From: Lujinxingiaceae bacterium
Lineage (GTDB): Bacteria; Myxococcota_A; Bradymonadia; Bradymonadales; Bradymonadaceae
Direction: 5' to 3'
Assembly (NCBI GenBank): GCA_013697635.1
Contig: JACCWM010000149.1
Coordinates: 1 to 58,750, forward strand
DNA: 58,750 nucleotides
Within the stretch, counting starts at the first letter, position 1, and every line of letters begins with the position of its first letter. The notes beneath the pieces were generated by a model. It was not told where the DNA came from. It did not search any database and worked only from the letters and a program-made list of their open reading frames with translations. Positions 17,355 to 26,255 of this stretch are shown here, piece by piece. The position numbers and the translations under genes are program-made.

Positions 17355-18254
17355 TCAACCTTTGAGCAAGCCATAAGCCGCAAGCACCTGGGCCAACGAG
17401 GCGCGCGAGGCGTCATCGGGCGCGTAGAGTGGGCCGCGAAGCTCGGGTCCACACCAGCCAAGCAACGCGGCTGCGGTCTTGACCGGCACGGGGTTGGAAT
17501 CGGAGAACAGCGCGCGTGCCAGCGGCTGAATCTTCATGTGCAACGCGCGCGCCGAGTCGTAGTCGCCGCCGTTGGCGAGATGGCACATCTGGCTCATGCT
17601 GGTCGGATCGAGGTTGGAGACCACCGAGATGCAGCCTCGGCCACCGACCGACAACAGCGGCAAGGTCGTAAAATCGTCGCCCGAGAGCAGCGTTATCGCC
17701 TCGCCGGCGAGCTCCACGATCCGCGTCGCGAGCACCATGTCGGCCGTTGCCTCCTTGATCGCGATGATCCCGCCGTGGGCGGCGAGCCGGGCCACGGTCT
17801 GGGCGGTCAACGAGACAGCCGTGCGACCCGGGACGTTGTAGACGACGACGGGCAGGCCGCCTTCATCGGCGATCTGCGCAAAATGGCGGTACAAGCCCTC
17901 CTGGTTGGGCTTGTTGTAATAGGGCGTCACCACGAGAGCGGCATCGACGCCGCGGATCTCGGCCGCTTTGCGTGTAAAGGCCACCGTGACGCGCGTATCG
18001 TTGGAGCCCGTGCCCGCGACTACAGGCACACGTCCACGGCCCGCTTCGACCACCGTCGAGATCACCGCCAGGCGCTCGTCTTCGGTCATCGTCGCCGACT
18101 CACCGGTCGTGCCACAGGGCACGAGCCCGTCGATGCCACCGGCGATCTGACGATCCACCAGAGCCGCAAGCGACGGGTGGTCGATGCCGCCGTCGGCAAA
18201 TGGCGTGATCAACGCCGTCAAAGCTCCTTCCAGTACAAGTGATGGTCTGGCCAT
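17355..18254 (-). CDS. dapA: 4-hydroxy-tetrahydrodipicolinate synthase DapA
   Basis: About 299 residues, a class I aldolase-type TIM barrel condensing pyruvate with aspartate semialdehyde, the first committed step to diaminopimelate and lysine. PCGTTGESATM carries the conserved Thr pair, VTPYYNKPNQEG the catalytic Tyr, and AIKEAT the Schiff-base Lys. GAGGA lies eight bases before ATG 18254; ATG 18260 (two codons earlier) has too little spacing, and a start at 18335 would add a non-homologous leader. It is directly followed by dapB. Confidence 0.93.
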   Translation of the reverse strand: MARPSLVLEGALTALITPFADGGIDHPSLAALVDRQIAGGIDGLVPCGTTGESATMTEDERLAVISTVVEAGRGRVPVVAGTGSNDTRVTVAFTRKAAEIRGVDAALVVTPYYNKPNQEGLYRHFAQIADEGGLPVVVYNVPGRTAVSLTAQTVARLAAHGGIIAIKEATADMVLATRIVELAGEAITLLSGDDFTTLPLLSVGGRGCISVVSNLDPTSMSQMCHLANGGDYDSARALHMKIQPLARALFSDSNPVPVKTAAALLGWCGPELRGPLYAPDDASRASLAQVLAAYGLLKG

Positions 18255-18350
18255 GTTCATTTTCCTCGGTTGCCGGGTCAAAATAGGGGGTTGCTCACGC
18301 GCTGTAGACCATACGTGCGAAGCCAGAAAGTGCAACTAGATCCGGGCCAA

Positions 18351-19130
18351 TCACCGCCCCTTCCACTGCGGCTCGCGCTTGGACAAGAAGGCCATGATCC
18401 CCTCGCCGGCGTCTTCGGCCAGGGTGTTGATCGTGAGCTCGTTTTGAAGCGTCTTGAGCGCCTGCTCGAAGCCCATGTCCTCGGTCTTGTAGAAGGCCTC
18501 GCGGCCCAGGCGCAGGATCGCCGGCGAGTGTGCGCCGATGCGCTCAGCAAGCGCGAGCACGCGCGCGTCGAGCTCAGCGGCCGGAACCGCATAATTGATC
18601 GCGCCGATGGCCAGCGCCTCGCTCGCACCGATTCGCTCGCCGGTGAGCATCAGCTCCATGGCTTTTTTGCGCCCGAGGTTGCGCTGAATGACCGCCATGA
18701 TCATCATGGGGAACAGGCCCACCTTGATCTCGGGCGTGCCAAAGAGCGCGTCCTCGGAGGCGACCACCAGATCGCAGGCCAGCATCAAACCAAACCCGCC
18801 GCCCAGCGCCAGACCGTTGACCCGCGCGATGATCGGGCGCGTCGAGCGCGTCGCGGCGAGCAACAAATCGGCAAAGCGCGCGCGCGCATGATGCATGCCG
18901 AGCAAGCCGGCCTCGCCCTGCTGATCGCCCAGATCGCCGCCGGCACAAAAAGCCTTGTCGCCGGCGCCCGTGAGCACGATGACGCCGACCTCGTCGTCGG
19001 CGCTCAACGTCGTAAACGCCTCGATCAACGCCTCGATCACCGCGCTCGAGAGCGCGTTGCGACGATCCGGGCGATTGATCGTGACGGTGGCAACGCGGTT
19101 GGCTTTCTCGATCAACAGCTCGGCGCTCAT
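18351..19130 (-). CDS. Enoyl-CoA hydratase/isomerase (crotonase) family protein
   Basis: 259 residues, the usual crotonase length. Both oxyanion-hole segments are present: AFCAGGDL and NGLALGGGFGLMLACD; the PEIKVGLFP segment keeps the catalytic-type Glu. It most likely hydrates or isomerises an acyl-CoA double bond; the exact substrate is unknown. ATG 19130 is preceded by a GAGG-type site. It lies 96 bases upstream of dapA on the same strand; this may be simple proximity rather than a shared pathway. Confidence 0.88.
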   Translation of the reverse strand: MSAELLIEKANRVATVTINRPDRRNALSSAVIEALIEAFTTLSADDEVGVIVLTGAGDKAFCAGGDLGDQQGEAGLLGMHHARARFADLLLAATRSTRPIIARVNGLALGGGFGLMLACDLVVASEDALFGTPEIKVGLFPMMIMAVIQRNLGRKKAMELMLTGERIGASEALAIGAINYAVPAAELDARVLALAERIGAHSPAILRLGREAFYKTEDMGFEQALKTLQNELTINTLAEDAGEGIMAFLSKREPQWKGR

Positions 19131-19329
19131 GTGTGGCCTCGTTTGCGGGTGACGGTTTTGCGGCGACGTGGTGCAACACCCTGTCTACTCATTCGGCCTC
19201 GGGGCGTCAACGACGGCCCCCAGCGAGGGCGGTTGAATCCGTGGCGATTTCGGACTACAAGGTTGCCACGAGCTGTTGAGTTTGTTGGTGGTTCGCCCAC
19301 CTGAGCCAGGCGATTTTGGAGAAGTAGAC

Positions 19330-20256
19330 ATGCCGAATACAACGCAAGCTGAGCCGCAGTGGTACCGCCTCGAGTTGCTCACCAACAGCGCCGAGCCTGC
19401 CGCCGCCCTGCTCTGGAGCGGTGGCGCTCAGGGCGTCGAAATCCAGGATCTGGAGACCTTCATGGAGGGCGGCACGATGGCCCCCGTGCCTGACGGCAAG
19501 ACACGCCTGATCGCCTTCTTTGAGCACAACGAGGACAGCGTACCGGCCGACGACACACGCGCGCTCGAGACGCTGGCGACGGCCGGCGTCGAGCCCGAGC
19601 TGGTCTCGTATGCCGCATTTACCGATCGGAGCTGGGAGACGGCATGGATGGATTTCTTCAAGCCGCTTGCCCTGTCGCGACGCGTCATCGTCGGGCCGCC
19701 CTGGGAGAGCTTCGAGGCACCTGTGGGCGGCCAGCGCCTGGTGATCGAGCCCGGCATGGCCTTTGGCACCGGCACCCACGAGACCACCCAGCTCTGCGCC
19801 CAGATCCTCGATGACCTGCTCGACGGTGACCAGGAGCTCAGCGTGATCGATGTGGGCTGCGGCTCCGCGATCCTGGCGATGGCCGCAGCGCGCCTGGGAG
19901 CGCATCCCGTGGTCGGCGTCGACAACGATCCCACCGCCGTCGAAGTGGCCCTGGCCAACCTTGTCGTCAACGATCTCCAAGATCGCATCGTGCTCTCGAC
20001 GACGCCTATCGAAGAGGTCGAGGGCGTCTTTGACATCGTCGTCGCCAATATCTTACCGCACGTTTTGCTCGAGCTGCGCGAGGCCTTGATTGCCCACGTC
20101 GCGCCCGAAGCTGGCACCTTAATCCTGAGCGGTATCACCGAGGATAAAGCCGACGAAGTCATCGCCGGCTTCGTGCAACCGGGCTGGCGCCTTGTCCAAA
20201 GGCGCCAGGCCGCCGAGTGGGTCGCCCTTGAAGTCGAGCGGACCGACGCCCGATGA
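19330..20256 (+). CDS. prmA: Ribosomal protein L11 methyltransferase PrmA
   Basis: 308 residues. An SAM-dependent enzyme that trimethylates L11. The N-terminal substrate-recognition part (ETAWMDFFKPLALSRR...VGPPWE) leads into the methyltransferase fold: GMAFGTGTHETTQLC, IDVGCGSAILAMAAARLGA near residue 173, and VANILPHVLLELRE, which is the PrmA form of the catalytic-loop motif. ATG 19330 is chosen because TGGAGAAG (19317-19324) is close upstream; an ATG at 19276 has no such site. It overlaps rsmE by ATGA. Confidence 0.92.
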   Translation: MPNTTQAEPQWYRLELLTNSAEPAAALLWSGGAQGVEIQDLETFMEGGTMAPVPDGKTRLIAFFEHNEDSVPADDTRALETLATAGVEPELVSYAAFTDRSWETAWMDFFKPLALSRRVIVGPPWESFEAPVGGQRLVIEPGMAFGTGTHETTQLCAQILDDLLDGDQELSVIDVGCGSAILAMAAARLGAHPVVGVDNDPTAVEVALANLVVNDLQDRIVLSTTPIEEVEGVFDIVVANILPHVLLELREALIAHVAPEAGTLILSGITEDKADEVIAGFVQPGWRLVQRRQAAEWVALEVERTDAR

Positions 20257-21017
20257 GACGCGTTCCCATCGACAGCGCCGCCCTGCCCCAACCTGGCGCC
20301 GCGAGCGGCACCTTTAGCTTGCCCGAGCAGGCCGTCCACTACCTGGCAACCGTTTTGCGCCTGGCGCCCGGCGAGCACGTCGAGCTGTTCGACGGCGCCG
20401 GGCGCAGCATCGAGGTCGCCCTTCGCAGCGTAACTTCGACCGAAGTTCTTGTGGAGATCATCGCCGATCGCAGCGATGAGCAGCTTGGCGAGAGCGCGCT
20501 TCAAATCACCTTGTATCAGGCAATGCCCAAAGGCGAGCGCTGGGACTGGGTGCTCGAAAAGGCCACCGAGCTTGGCGTCAGCCGTATCGTTCCGTTGCAA
20601 ACCGCGCGCACCGTCGTCAGCGTGCCCGCCGCCAAGCTCGCTTCGCGTATCGAGCGTTGGCAAAAGATCGCCGCCGGCGCAGCCCGCCAATCCAAGCGCA
20701 CTCTGGTCCCGCGCATCGAGGCGCCCGCAAGCGTTGCAAGTGCGCTGGCAAAGGCCGACGAAGACTTTGGGCTCGTCGCGCACACGCGCACTGGCTGCCC
20801 AACACTTACGCAAGCCGTTGTAAACAAAGAATATTCTTGCAGCGCATCGTTCGGCATCTGGATCGGCCCCGAGGGCGGCTTCGAGGACAGCGAGCTCGCC
20901 ATTTTGCTCGAGCACGGCGTCAAAGAGTGCAGCCTGGGACCACGCATACTGCGAAGCGAGACGGCCGGCATCGTCGCTGTCGCGCTCATCCAGGCCGCCC
21001 GTGGGGATATGGCATGA
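20253..21017 (+). CDS. rsmE: 16S rRNA m3U1498 methyltransferase RsmE
   Basis: 254 residues, typical length. A SPOUT-class (knotted) methyltransferase acting on the 30S subunit. The N-terminal PUA-like part (HYLATVLRLAPGEHVELFDG) precedes the SAM knot: IGPEGGFEDSELAIL and LGPRILRSETAGIVAVAL, the two RsmE signatures. Its ATG overlaps the prmA stop as ATGA (20253-20256), so translational coupling is likely; prmA-rsmE adjacency is common in bacteria. Confidence 0.93.
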   Translation: MRRVPIDSAALPQPGAASGTFSLPEQAVHYLATVLRLAPGEHVELFDGAGRSIEVALRSVTSTEVLVEIIADRSDEQLGESALQITLYQAMPKGERWDWVLEKATELGVSRIVPLQTARTVVSVPAAKLASRIERWQKIAAGAARQSKRTLVPRIEAPASVASALAKADEDFGLVAHTRTGCPTLTQAVVNKEYSCSASFGIWIGPEGGFEDSELAILLEHGVKECSLGPRILRSETAGIVAVALIQAARGDMA

Positions 21018-21508
21018 GCGCGCCTCGAGCAGGCGCACAACTTCGCCCGGCGGGCATCTTTCGGCGATTGGCTGCGCTGGGCATTGACTCAATCGCTCCG
21101 ATGTCACTGGTCGCAGCGCTCATGGCGCTCAAAGTTCTGCCGCGAAACGCGCTCGAAGTGCCCGACGATTGGTTTTGGACCGAGTGGCTTCTCGAGCGCT
21201 GGCTCGAGCAGCCTTCGAGCCTGTATGCCCCACTGCTCGTCTTTGTATTCTTGTCGCTGCTCTGGACGACCGGCTGGGAGGCTATTTCTGCTCGCACGCC
21301 AGGTGCCCGTTTGCTCTCATTGACGCTTGTCAACCGACGCGGGCTCGCCCCGGGCCTTGGCGCATGCGGGCTGCGGCTGGTCGGCAGTGCCCTCAATGTC
21401 GCGACCTTCGGCCTGGGCTATTTTTGGATCGTTGCGAGTCGCTACCGCCGAGGCTGGCACGACATCATCTCGGACACCTACGTCATCCATGACTCAAAGA
21501 AACCATGA
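21014..21508 (+). CDS. RDD-family membrane protein
   Basis: 164 residues with three hydrophobic segments. The FRRLAALGIDSIAPMSLV stretch has the Arg...Asp arrangement (R-D-D pattern) that names the family, and the C-terminus ends in RRGWHDIISDTYVI, the usual closing W-HD motif. Function of RDD proteins is mostly unknown; some act in ion transport. The start ATG (21014) overlaps rsmE's TGA and the stop overlaps the next gene's ATG at 21505, so it is coupled on both sides. A longer frame upstream is only an extension antisense to nothing and in-frame with rsmE's alternate frame. Confidence 0.8.
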   Translation: MSAPRAGAQLRPAGIFRRLAALGIDSIAPMSLVAALMALKVLPRNALEVPDDWFWTEWLLERWLEQPSSLYAPLLVFVFLSLLWTTGWEAISARTPGARLLSLTLVNRRGLAPGLGACGLRLVGSALNVATFGLGYFWIVASRYRRGWHDIISDTYVIHDSKKP

Positions 21509-22353
21509 GTGAGCCTGCCCACATCGCACTCTCCGAGATCATCGCGAGCTACGACGCGCTGCTCATCGACGCTTACGGCGTGCTCGTGCACGAAGGCGGC
21601 GCTTTTGAGGGCGCCCAGGCGTTCATCGAGCAGCTCAACGCCAGTCAAAAACCCTATGCCATCCTCACCAACGATGCCTCGCGCCTGGCGAAAACCCTTC
21701 GCGACTCGCTGCTGGCGCGCGGTTTGTCGATCGACGAGCAGCGCCTCGTTACGGCCGGCTCACTGCTCATCCCCTATTTCGAAGAGAACGGCTTACAAGG
21801 TGCACGCTGCGTCGTCATCGGGCCGCCCGATTCGCACCGCTATGTCGAGCTCGCTGGCGGCATCGAGGTTGCCCTGGAGGAAGGCGTCGACTTCGACGTC
21901 TTGGCCCTTTGCGACAACGCCGGCTTCGACTTCGTTGCGACCGTCAACATGGCGCTCACCGAGCTCATTCGCGCCTGGGACACCCACCGGCCGGTCAAGC
22001 TCTTGCTGCCCAATCCCGACCTATTCTACCAGCAAGGCCCAAAGCGCTATGGCATGGCCAGCGGCAGCGTCGCGTTGATGCTCGAGGCCGCCCTCAACCT
22101 GCGCTTTCCTGGCGCTGAGATAGCCTTTGCGCGCCTGGGCAAGCCCCACGCTTTAATCTATGCCGAAGGCTGTCGGCGTGTGGGAACCCGAAATGTCGTC
22201 ATGCTGGGCGACCAACTGCTGACCGATATCCAGGGCGCCAATGAATTCGGCATCGACTCGGCGCTGGTCACCACCGGCCTGAGCTCGTGGAGCGAGGAGC
22301 ACAGCCAAAACGGAGCGCGGCCCACCTACGTGCTGACCAGCCTGCAGCTCTAA
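21505..22353 (+). CDS. HAD-superfamily subfamily IIA hydrolase (NagD-like)
   Basis: 282 residues. DALLIDAYGVL carries the nucleophile Asp; ILTNDASR is the Thr motif; AYAEGCRR-like region and MLGDQLLTDIQGANEFG is the acidic loop with the GD...TD metal-binding pattern. This matches NagD/phosphoglycolate phosphatase-like enzymes acting on sugar or nucleoside monophosphates; the substrate is not determinable. In the second position of the usual DxDGT motif it has Ala-Tyr (DAYG), as in many IIA enzymes. Last gene of the four-gene ATGA-coupled set starting with prmA. Confidence 0.85.
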   Translation: MSEPAHIALSEIIASYDALLIDAYGVLVHEGGAFEGAQAFIEQLNASQKPYAILTNDASRLAKTLRDSLLARGLSIDEQRLVTAGSLLIPYFEENGLQGARCVVIGPPDSHRYVELAGGIEVALEEGVDFDVLALCDNAGFDFVATVNMALTELIRAWDTHRPVKLLLPNPDLFYQQGPKRYGMASGSVALMLEAALNLRFPGAEIAFARLGKPHALIYAEGCRRVGTRNVVMLGDQLLTDIQGANEFGIDSALVTTGLSSWSEEHSQNGARPTYVLTSLQL

Positions 22354-22369
22354 AAAAGCTTCGATTCGC

Positions 22370-23260
22370 TCAGGTGCGCAGCATCGTGGCGATCGCCCCC
22401 GCCAGCAGCGCGGTGACGTCAATGCCGTTGGACATGTGAGGGATGGTGTTGCAGGTGACCACCTGCTGAGCGCCAGCGCGCAACAGATCGTCGTGTGCGT
22501 TGTCTGCAAATACACCATGAATGCCAATGCAGACCGGGGCAGCCATATCCGCCCGAAGCAAGACCTCGACCGTCTCGATCATCGTTCGCGCCGTCGAGAT
22601 GATGTCGTCGAGGACAACCGGCGTGTGGTTGACCCAGTTCTGACTTTGCCAACCACTGACGGCGACATCGCGATCGCCACTTCGCACCTTCTCGAGGATC
22701 ACGTAGGGCAAATCGGCGCTCGTTGCCACGGCGGCCACCCACTGCTCGCTCTCGCTATCGGGGCCAACGAGCACGGGATTGACCACGTTGCTTGCAACCC
22801 ACACGGCGATGCTCTCCGAGGCGTGCACGATCTGTGAGGGGATCGAGTAGAGCGCGTCGAGTCTGGCGAAGCGATGCAGATGCGGATCGACGCAGAGCAT
22901 CCAATCGAAGGCACGCGAGATCATGGTCGAAAAATAGCGCGAGGTGACCGCCTCGCCAGGCTGAAAGCGCTCATCCTGGCGCATATAGGCCAGATACGGC
23001 GCGACCAGACCGATTGAGGCGGCGCCAAGATCGCGACAGGCATCGGCGGCAAAAAACAGCGGCATAGCCAACGCGTCGGGCCGGTTGAGCGTGCAAACGA
23101 TCACAACATCTCGACCTTCGAGCGCCGTATCAAAGCGAAGGTAGGACTCGCCATCGGGAAATTGGCGGATGTTGGTGGTGGCAACCTCAGCATCGAGGCT
23201 GCTCGCCAAGGCGGTGGCCAACTCCATATTTCCAGGTAAGGCCACGAACAGTGGTTTCAT
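22370..23260 (-). CDS. Ribose-phosphate pyrophosphokinase homologue (short, archaeal-like type)
   Basis: 296 residues. QFPDGESYLRF is the nucleotide-binding start of PRPP synthetases; YLAYMRQDERFQPGEAVTSRYFS is the catalytic flexible region; VDPHLHRFARLDAL corresponds to the ribose-5-phosphate/metal loop; VVLDDIISTARTM is the PRPP (DD) loop. The RQDERFQPGEA pattern and 296-residue length are closer to the short, archaeal-like class than to the regulated bacterial Prs (about 315). It probably makes PRPP or uses a related pyrophosphate-transfer chemistry. GGAGAAG lies just before ATG 23260. Confidence 0.85.
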   Translation of the reverse strand: MKPLFVALPGNMELATALASSLDAEVATTNIRQFPDGESYLRFDTALEGRDVVIVCTLNRPDALAMPLFFAADACRDLGAASIGLVAPYLAYMRQDERFQPGEAVTSRYFSTMISRAFDWMLCVDPHLHRFARLDALYSIPSQIVHASESIAVWVASNVVNPVLVGPDSESEQWVAAVATSADLPYVILEKVRSGDRDVAVSGWQSQNWVNHTPVVLDDIISTARTMIETVEVLLRADMAAPVCIGIHGVFADNAHDDLLRAGAQQVVTCNTIPHMSNGIDVTALLAGAIATMLRT

Positions 23261-23442
23261 TGCGACTTCTCCAAATCATAGCCGAGCTCAGCCGCCAGGC
23301 TGAATACACATCACGCACAAGTGTCGGGAAACCAAAATCGGTGCCCTCCAATTGTCAAACCCAACCGTGATTGGGCAAGCCCCCCAGGCAAAAAGTGGCA
23401 GCGCTCGGGCCATGCCGGGGCGTCGCCAAGCGATGCGGATTC

Positions 23443-25770
23443 TCAAAGCGCAGTCAAGTTGATGTTCGCCGTCGTTGATGCGCCGGCGCCGACGTCGATG
23501 GTGACGTACTTGGTCTGGTAGCCCGGCGCCGTGATGCGAAGCTCCCAGGTGCCGACAGGAACGGCGGCAAAGTTGTAGCTGCCTGCGGCGTTGGTCACCT
23601 GGTCGGCCGTTTGCGGACGAAGAAGCCCGCGATTGACGGTCACCGTGGCCCCCTGAACACTGACCGCGGCCTGGTTGACGATATTGCCGAGCACGGTGCC
23701 CGTGCCCGGATCAGCGCCGATGCGCACGCGGTAGTGGCCGCCCGCCTTGGTCAGCCGGCCCTGGGTATCGATGGCCACCAGATGAAACGCCCAGATGCCA
23801 GGAGCGAGGTTCGAGCGAATGAGCTGCTTTTGGCTGGCCAACAGCGGCGTGTCGTTTGCCGTCGGTACCGTCTCACCGAAGTGATCGAGCACGTAGAAGT
23901 AACCGGTGACGTTCTCATCAGCGTAGGGAAGCGCCCACTCGTAGAAGACCGTGTTGTTGGCCGACCAGGTCGTCTGGACCGCATGGCTCGTGGAGCTCAC
24001 CGTCGGAGCGACGGTATTCACGCGGATGCGAAAGCGCGACTCGACCTCTCCGATGACCGAGGCTGCGTTGACCGGCACGATATGGAAGTAGTTGATTCCA
24101 TTGGTGAACGCCGTACGATCGAGTGCGATGAGCTCGTCGGCGACGTAAGTCGCATTGGCCGGCGTGGGCACTGTATTCAGGGTCTTGTTGAGCAGGCGGT
24201 AGTACGCCTGAACGCTCGGAAAGGCCTGCTCCCAGGTGATCACGGCAATATCGAAGTCGTCATTGTAGATGAGATTCTGGTCGGGATGCGTCGGTGAGGT
24301 CAGGATCAGGGGCGGCAGCAGACTCTCGGACCTGGTGCCCGTCACGGTGCCGGTGATACTTTTTTGCGAGCCGTAGAGCAACTTGACGCGACCCAGGCCT
24401 CCGTTGGCCCCGTTGGTCGACGACGTCAACGCCTTGAGACCGCCTGTACCAAAGCTCGCCGCGATTGCAACGGTGAGCGTCAACTGGTCCGCGGCCACCA
24501 GGATCCCTCCACCGGAGCCACCACCACCGCCACCACGCGTGCTGCTGGTGGCAGCATCACCGCCGTTTTGACCGTTTGCCGTGATCTGGCCGGCGATGTT
24601 GATCGTGCCGGCAATCAGGCGAATCACGCCGCCACCCATGCCTCCAGTACCACCAGCGTTGGCGCCCATACCACCGCGACTTCCCGGCGTCACGAACACA
24701 TCGGTCGTGCTCCCATGCACGGAAGATGTCACCACACAAGAAATCGTCTGGGCGACGCCACCGTAGCTGCCGCCTCCGCCGCCTCGGTGATTGCTTAAAC
24801 AATAGGTGCCATCCAAGCCCTGGCCCTCGGCCGTGGCACCGGTTGGGCTGGCCGTAATCGACGCGCCTAACTCGACGGTGATGCTCTTCGCGCGGATCGT
24901 CAAATCACCGGTCGGCGAGTTCAGTGTGGCACCCGAGCGCACAATCACGGGGCCGTCGACCACGATGACGCCGTCACGGTTGGTGTTGGACGTAATCTCG
25001 AGCGAGCTCAAAGCGCAGGTTCTCTCCACGGCGTCGCAAAAGGTCGTGCATGCCGCGCTCACGACCCAGGCCGTGCCAGCGCCGTTGCACGTCTCCACGT
25101 TTTGTCCGTTGCAACGGGTTGCACCGGGCGTACAGGCACCCGTGCACAACCCGTTTTGGCAGCCGACCGTGCAGCTCGCCAGGTAAAGGTAGGCCGAGCC
25201 GCCCGCGTTACATACCTCGACGGCATTGGCGTTACACCGATAGTCGCCCGGCGCACAGGTCACCGCGCTCGTGCACTGGCCTGCGGCGCAGCCAAACGGA
25301 CACGTTTGGATGTCTTGCCAGTTGCCAGCCTGGCAAGCCTGGACCGCCCCGCTCGTGCCACAGCGCTCGGCGCCCTCGGCACAGCCTGCACACTCGCCAC
25401 CGGCGCATACGCCATTGTTGGGGCAGGCCTGCGGTGCCGCCCAGTCCAGACAACCGGATCCCTGCAACGTGCAAGCCTCGGTGGCTCCGTTACCCGAGCA
25501 GCGCTTGGCGCCCGAGGTACAAGCATCCGTGCAGTTTTGTACGCAATTGCCCGCCGAGCACACACTGCCCGCCTCACAGGCCGGCGGTATCGCCCAATCG
25601 GCGCAGCCGTCCGTGTTGGTCTCGCAGATGCGCGGGCGGCCCCCGGAGCACTCTTTGGCCCCCGGTGCACAGACATCCGAGCACGAGCCGGCGCATTGTC
25701 CGCCCGAGCACACCTCGCCCGAGGGACAGCCCACAGGATCGGACCAGGCCGTGCAGGCGCCATCGGCCAC
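23443..25770 (-). CDS. Cys-rich, Gly-rich and carboxypeptidase-regulatory-like surface protein (3' part of a broken gene)
   Basis: 775 residues from a GTG at 25770. First about five Cys-rich repeats of a form like KECSGGRPRICETNTDGCADW and KRCSGNGATEACTLQGSGC; then a glycine-rich beta-helix-like stretch (HRGGGGGSYGG, GGGGSGGGIL); then fibronectin-like beta sheet; finally a carboxypeptidase-regulatory/CnaB-like domain (TVLGNIVNQAAVSVQGATVTV). Probably a large exported adhesin-like protein. However an in-frame TGA (25771-25773) lies directly before the GTG, and upstream coding (CPNNCSLGLKSCDGNGVRT) continues the same repeat, so this is only the 3' part of a once larger lipoprotein (N-terminus at 25875-26111). 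Confidence 0.75.
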   Translation of the reverse strand: MADGACTAWSDPVGCPSGEVCSGGQCAGSCSDVCAPGAKECSGGRPRICETNTDGCADWAIPPACEAGSVCSAGNCVQNCTDACTSGAKRCSGNGATEACTLQGSGCLDWAAPQACPNNGVCAGGECAGCAEGAERCGTSGAVQACQAGNWQDIQTCPFGCAAGQCTSAVTCAPGDYRCNANAVEVCNAGGSAYLYLASCTVGCQNGLCTGACTPGATRCNGQNVETCNGAGTAWVVSAACTTFCDAVERTCALSSLEITSNTNRDGVIVVDGPVIVRSGATLNSPTGDLTIRAKSITVELGASITASPTGATAEGQGLDGTYCLSNHRGGGGGSYGGVAQTISCVVTSSVHGSTTDVFVTPGSRGGMGANAGGTGGMGGGVIRLIAGTINIAGQITANGQNGGDAATSSTRGGGGGGSGGGILVAADQLTLTVAIAASFGTGGLKALTSSTNGANGGLGRVKLLYGSQKSITGTVTGTRSESLLPPLILTSPTHPDQNLIYNDDFDIAVITWEQAFPSVQAYYRLLNKTLNTVPTPANATYVADELIALDRTAFTNGINYFHIVPVNAASVIGEVESRFRIRVNTVAPTVSSTSHAVQTTWSANNTVFYEWALPYADENVTGYFYVLDHFGETVPTANDTPLLASQKQLIRSNLAPGIWAFHLVAIDTQGRLTKAGGHYRVRIGADPGTGTVLGNIVNQAAVSVQGATVTVNRGLLRPQTADQVTNAAGSYNFAAVPVGTWELRITAPGYQTKYVTIDVGAGASTTANINLTAL

Positions 25771-25874
25771 TCAGGTGCGAACGCCGTTGCCGTCGCAGCT
25801 CTTCAGACCCAGGCTGCAGTTGTTCGGACAGGTCGTGCTGTCGACGTCCTGGTCGCCCGGCGTATCCTCACCGA

Positions 25875-26111
25875 TCAGGACGTCGTCGCCGCCCACATCA
25901 CCGGTTCCGGCAGGTTGTTATTTTGATTGTTGGTTTGGTTGTTCGTCTGATTGTTGGTTTGATTGTTCGTTTGATTGTTCGTCTGGTTGTTGGGATTGGT
26001 CGGCGTACGATCGTTACCATCGGGTCCACAACCGACCATGGCCAGGAGGGCAACCGCCACAATCAGCACCAGCGTCATACCGCCTCGATTCCACAAATTT
26101 CCTACCAACAT
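25875..26111 (-). pseudogene. 5' fragment of the same lipoprotein gene (signal peptide and NNQT stalk)
   Basis: 78-residue reading frame: signal peptide with lipobox LAMVGC, then CGPDGNDRTP and a stalk of tandem Asn-Asn-Gln-Thr (25914-25991). A frame shift (one base missing relative to intact) in or near the repeat tract leaves it ending at PEPVMWAATTS, while the frame matching the downstream protein reads PAGTGDVGGDDVLIGEDTP and then the first Cys-rich repeat. So the full gene (about 23443-26111) is interrupted twice: a shift near 25917-25995 and a stop at 25771. ATG 26111 has AAAAGAG upstream; ATG 26078 is also possible. Confidence 0.7.
25914..25991. repeat. 12-bp tandem repeat encoding (Asn-Asn-Gln-Thr)n
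   Basis: On the minus strand AACAATCAAACG-like 12-mers are repeated about 6.5 times with synonymous changes. A 12-bp unit keeps frame when copies are lost or gained, so the frame shift found here is a separate event. Such Asn/Gln/Thr stalks after a lipobox are common in Bradymonadales-like lipoproteins. Confidence 0.8.
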
Positions 26112-26255
26112 TGTCTATGCTCTTTTGAAATGGCCAGCGGCGCGCCGGGGAAGCTGACTGAATTTTCATTCAACGGATACCTGTGCTCGGGCGAAGTTAC
26201 TGATTTCTCCAAGAAGGGTCAAGACTTACGGCCATGCCCACTCGCGCCGCCCTGT

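Noticed and set aside
20657-21013. Upstream extension of the RDD protein frame by about 119 residues
   Set aside because: This part is an alternate frame of rsmE; the ATG at 21014 with the ATGA overlap and the RDD motif start are consistent with the shorter protein.
25771-25773. TGA read through as selenocysteine or cysteine
   Set aside because: A repeat Cys is expected at this site, but no convincing SECIS-like hairpin is seen downstream, and the nearby frame shift points to gene decay or sequence error.
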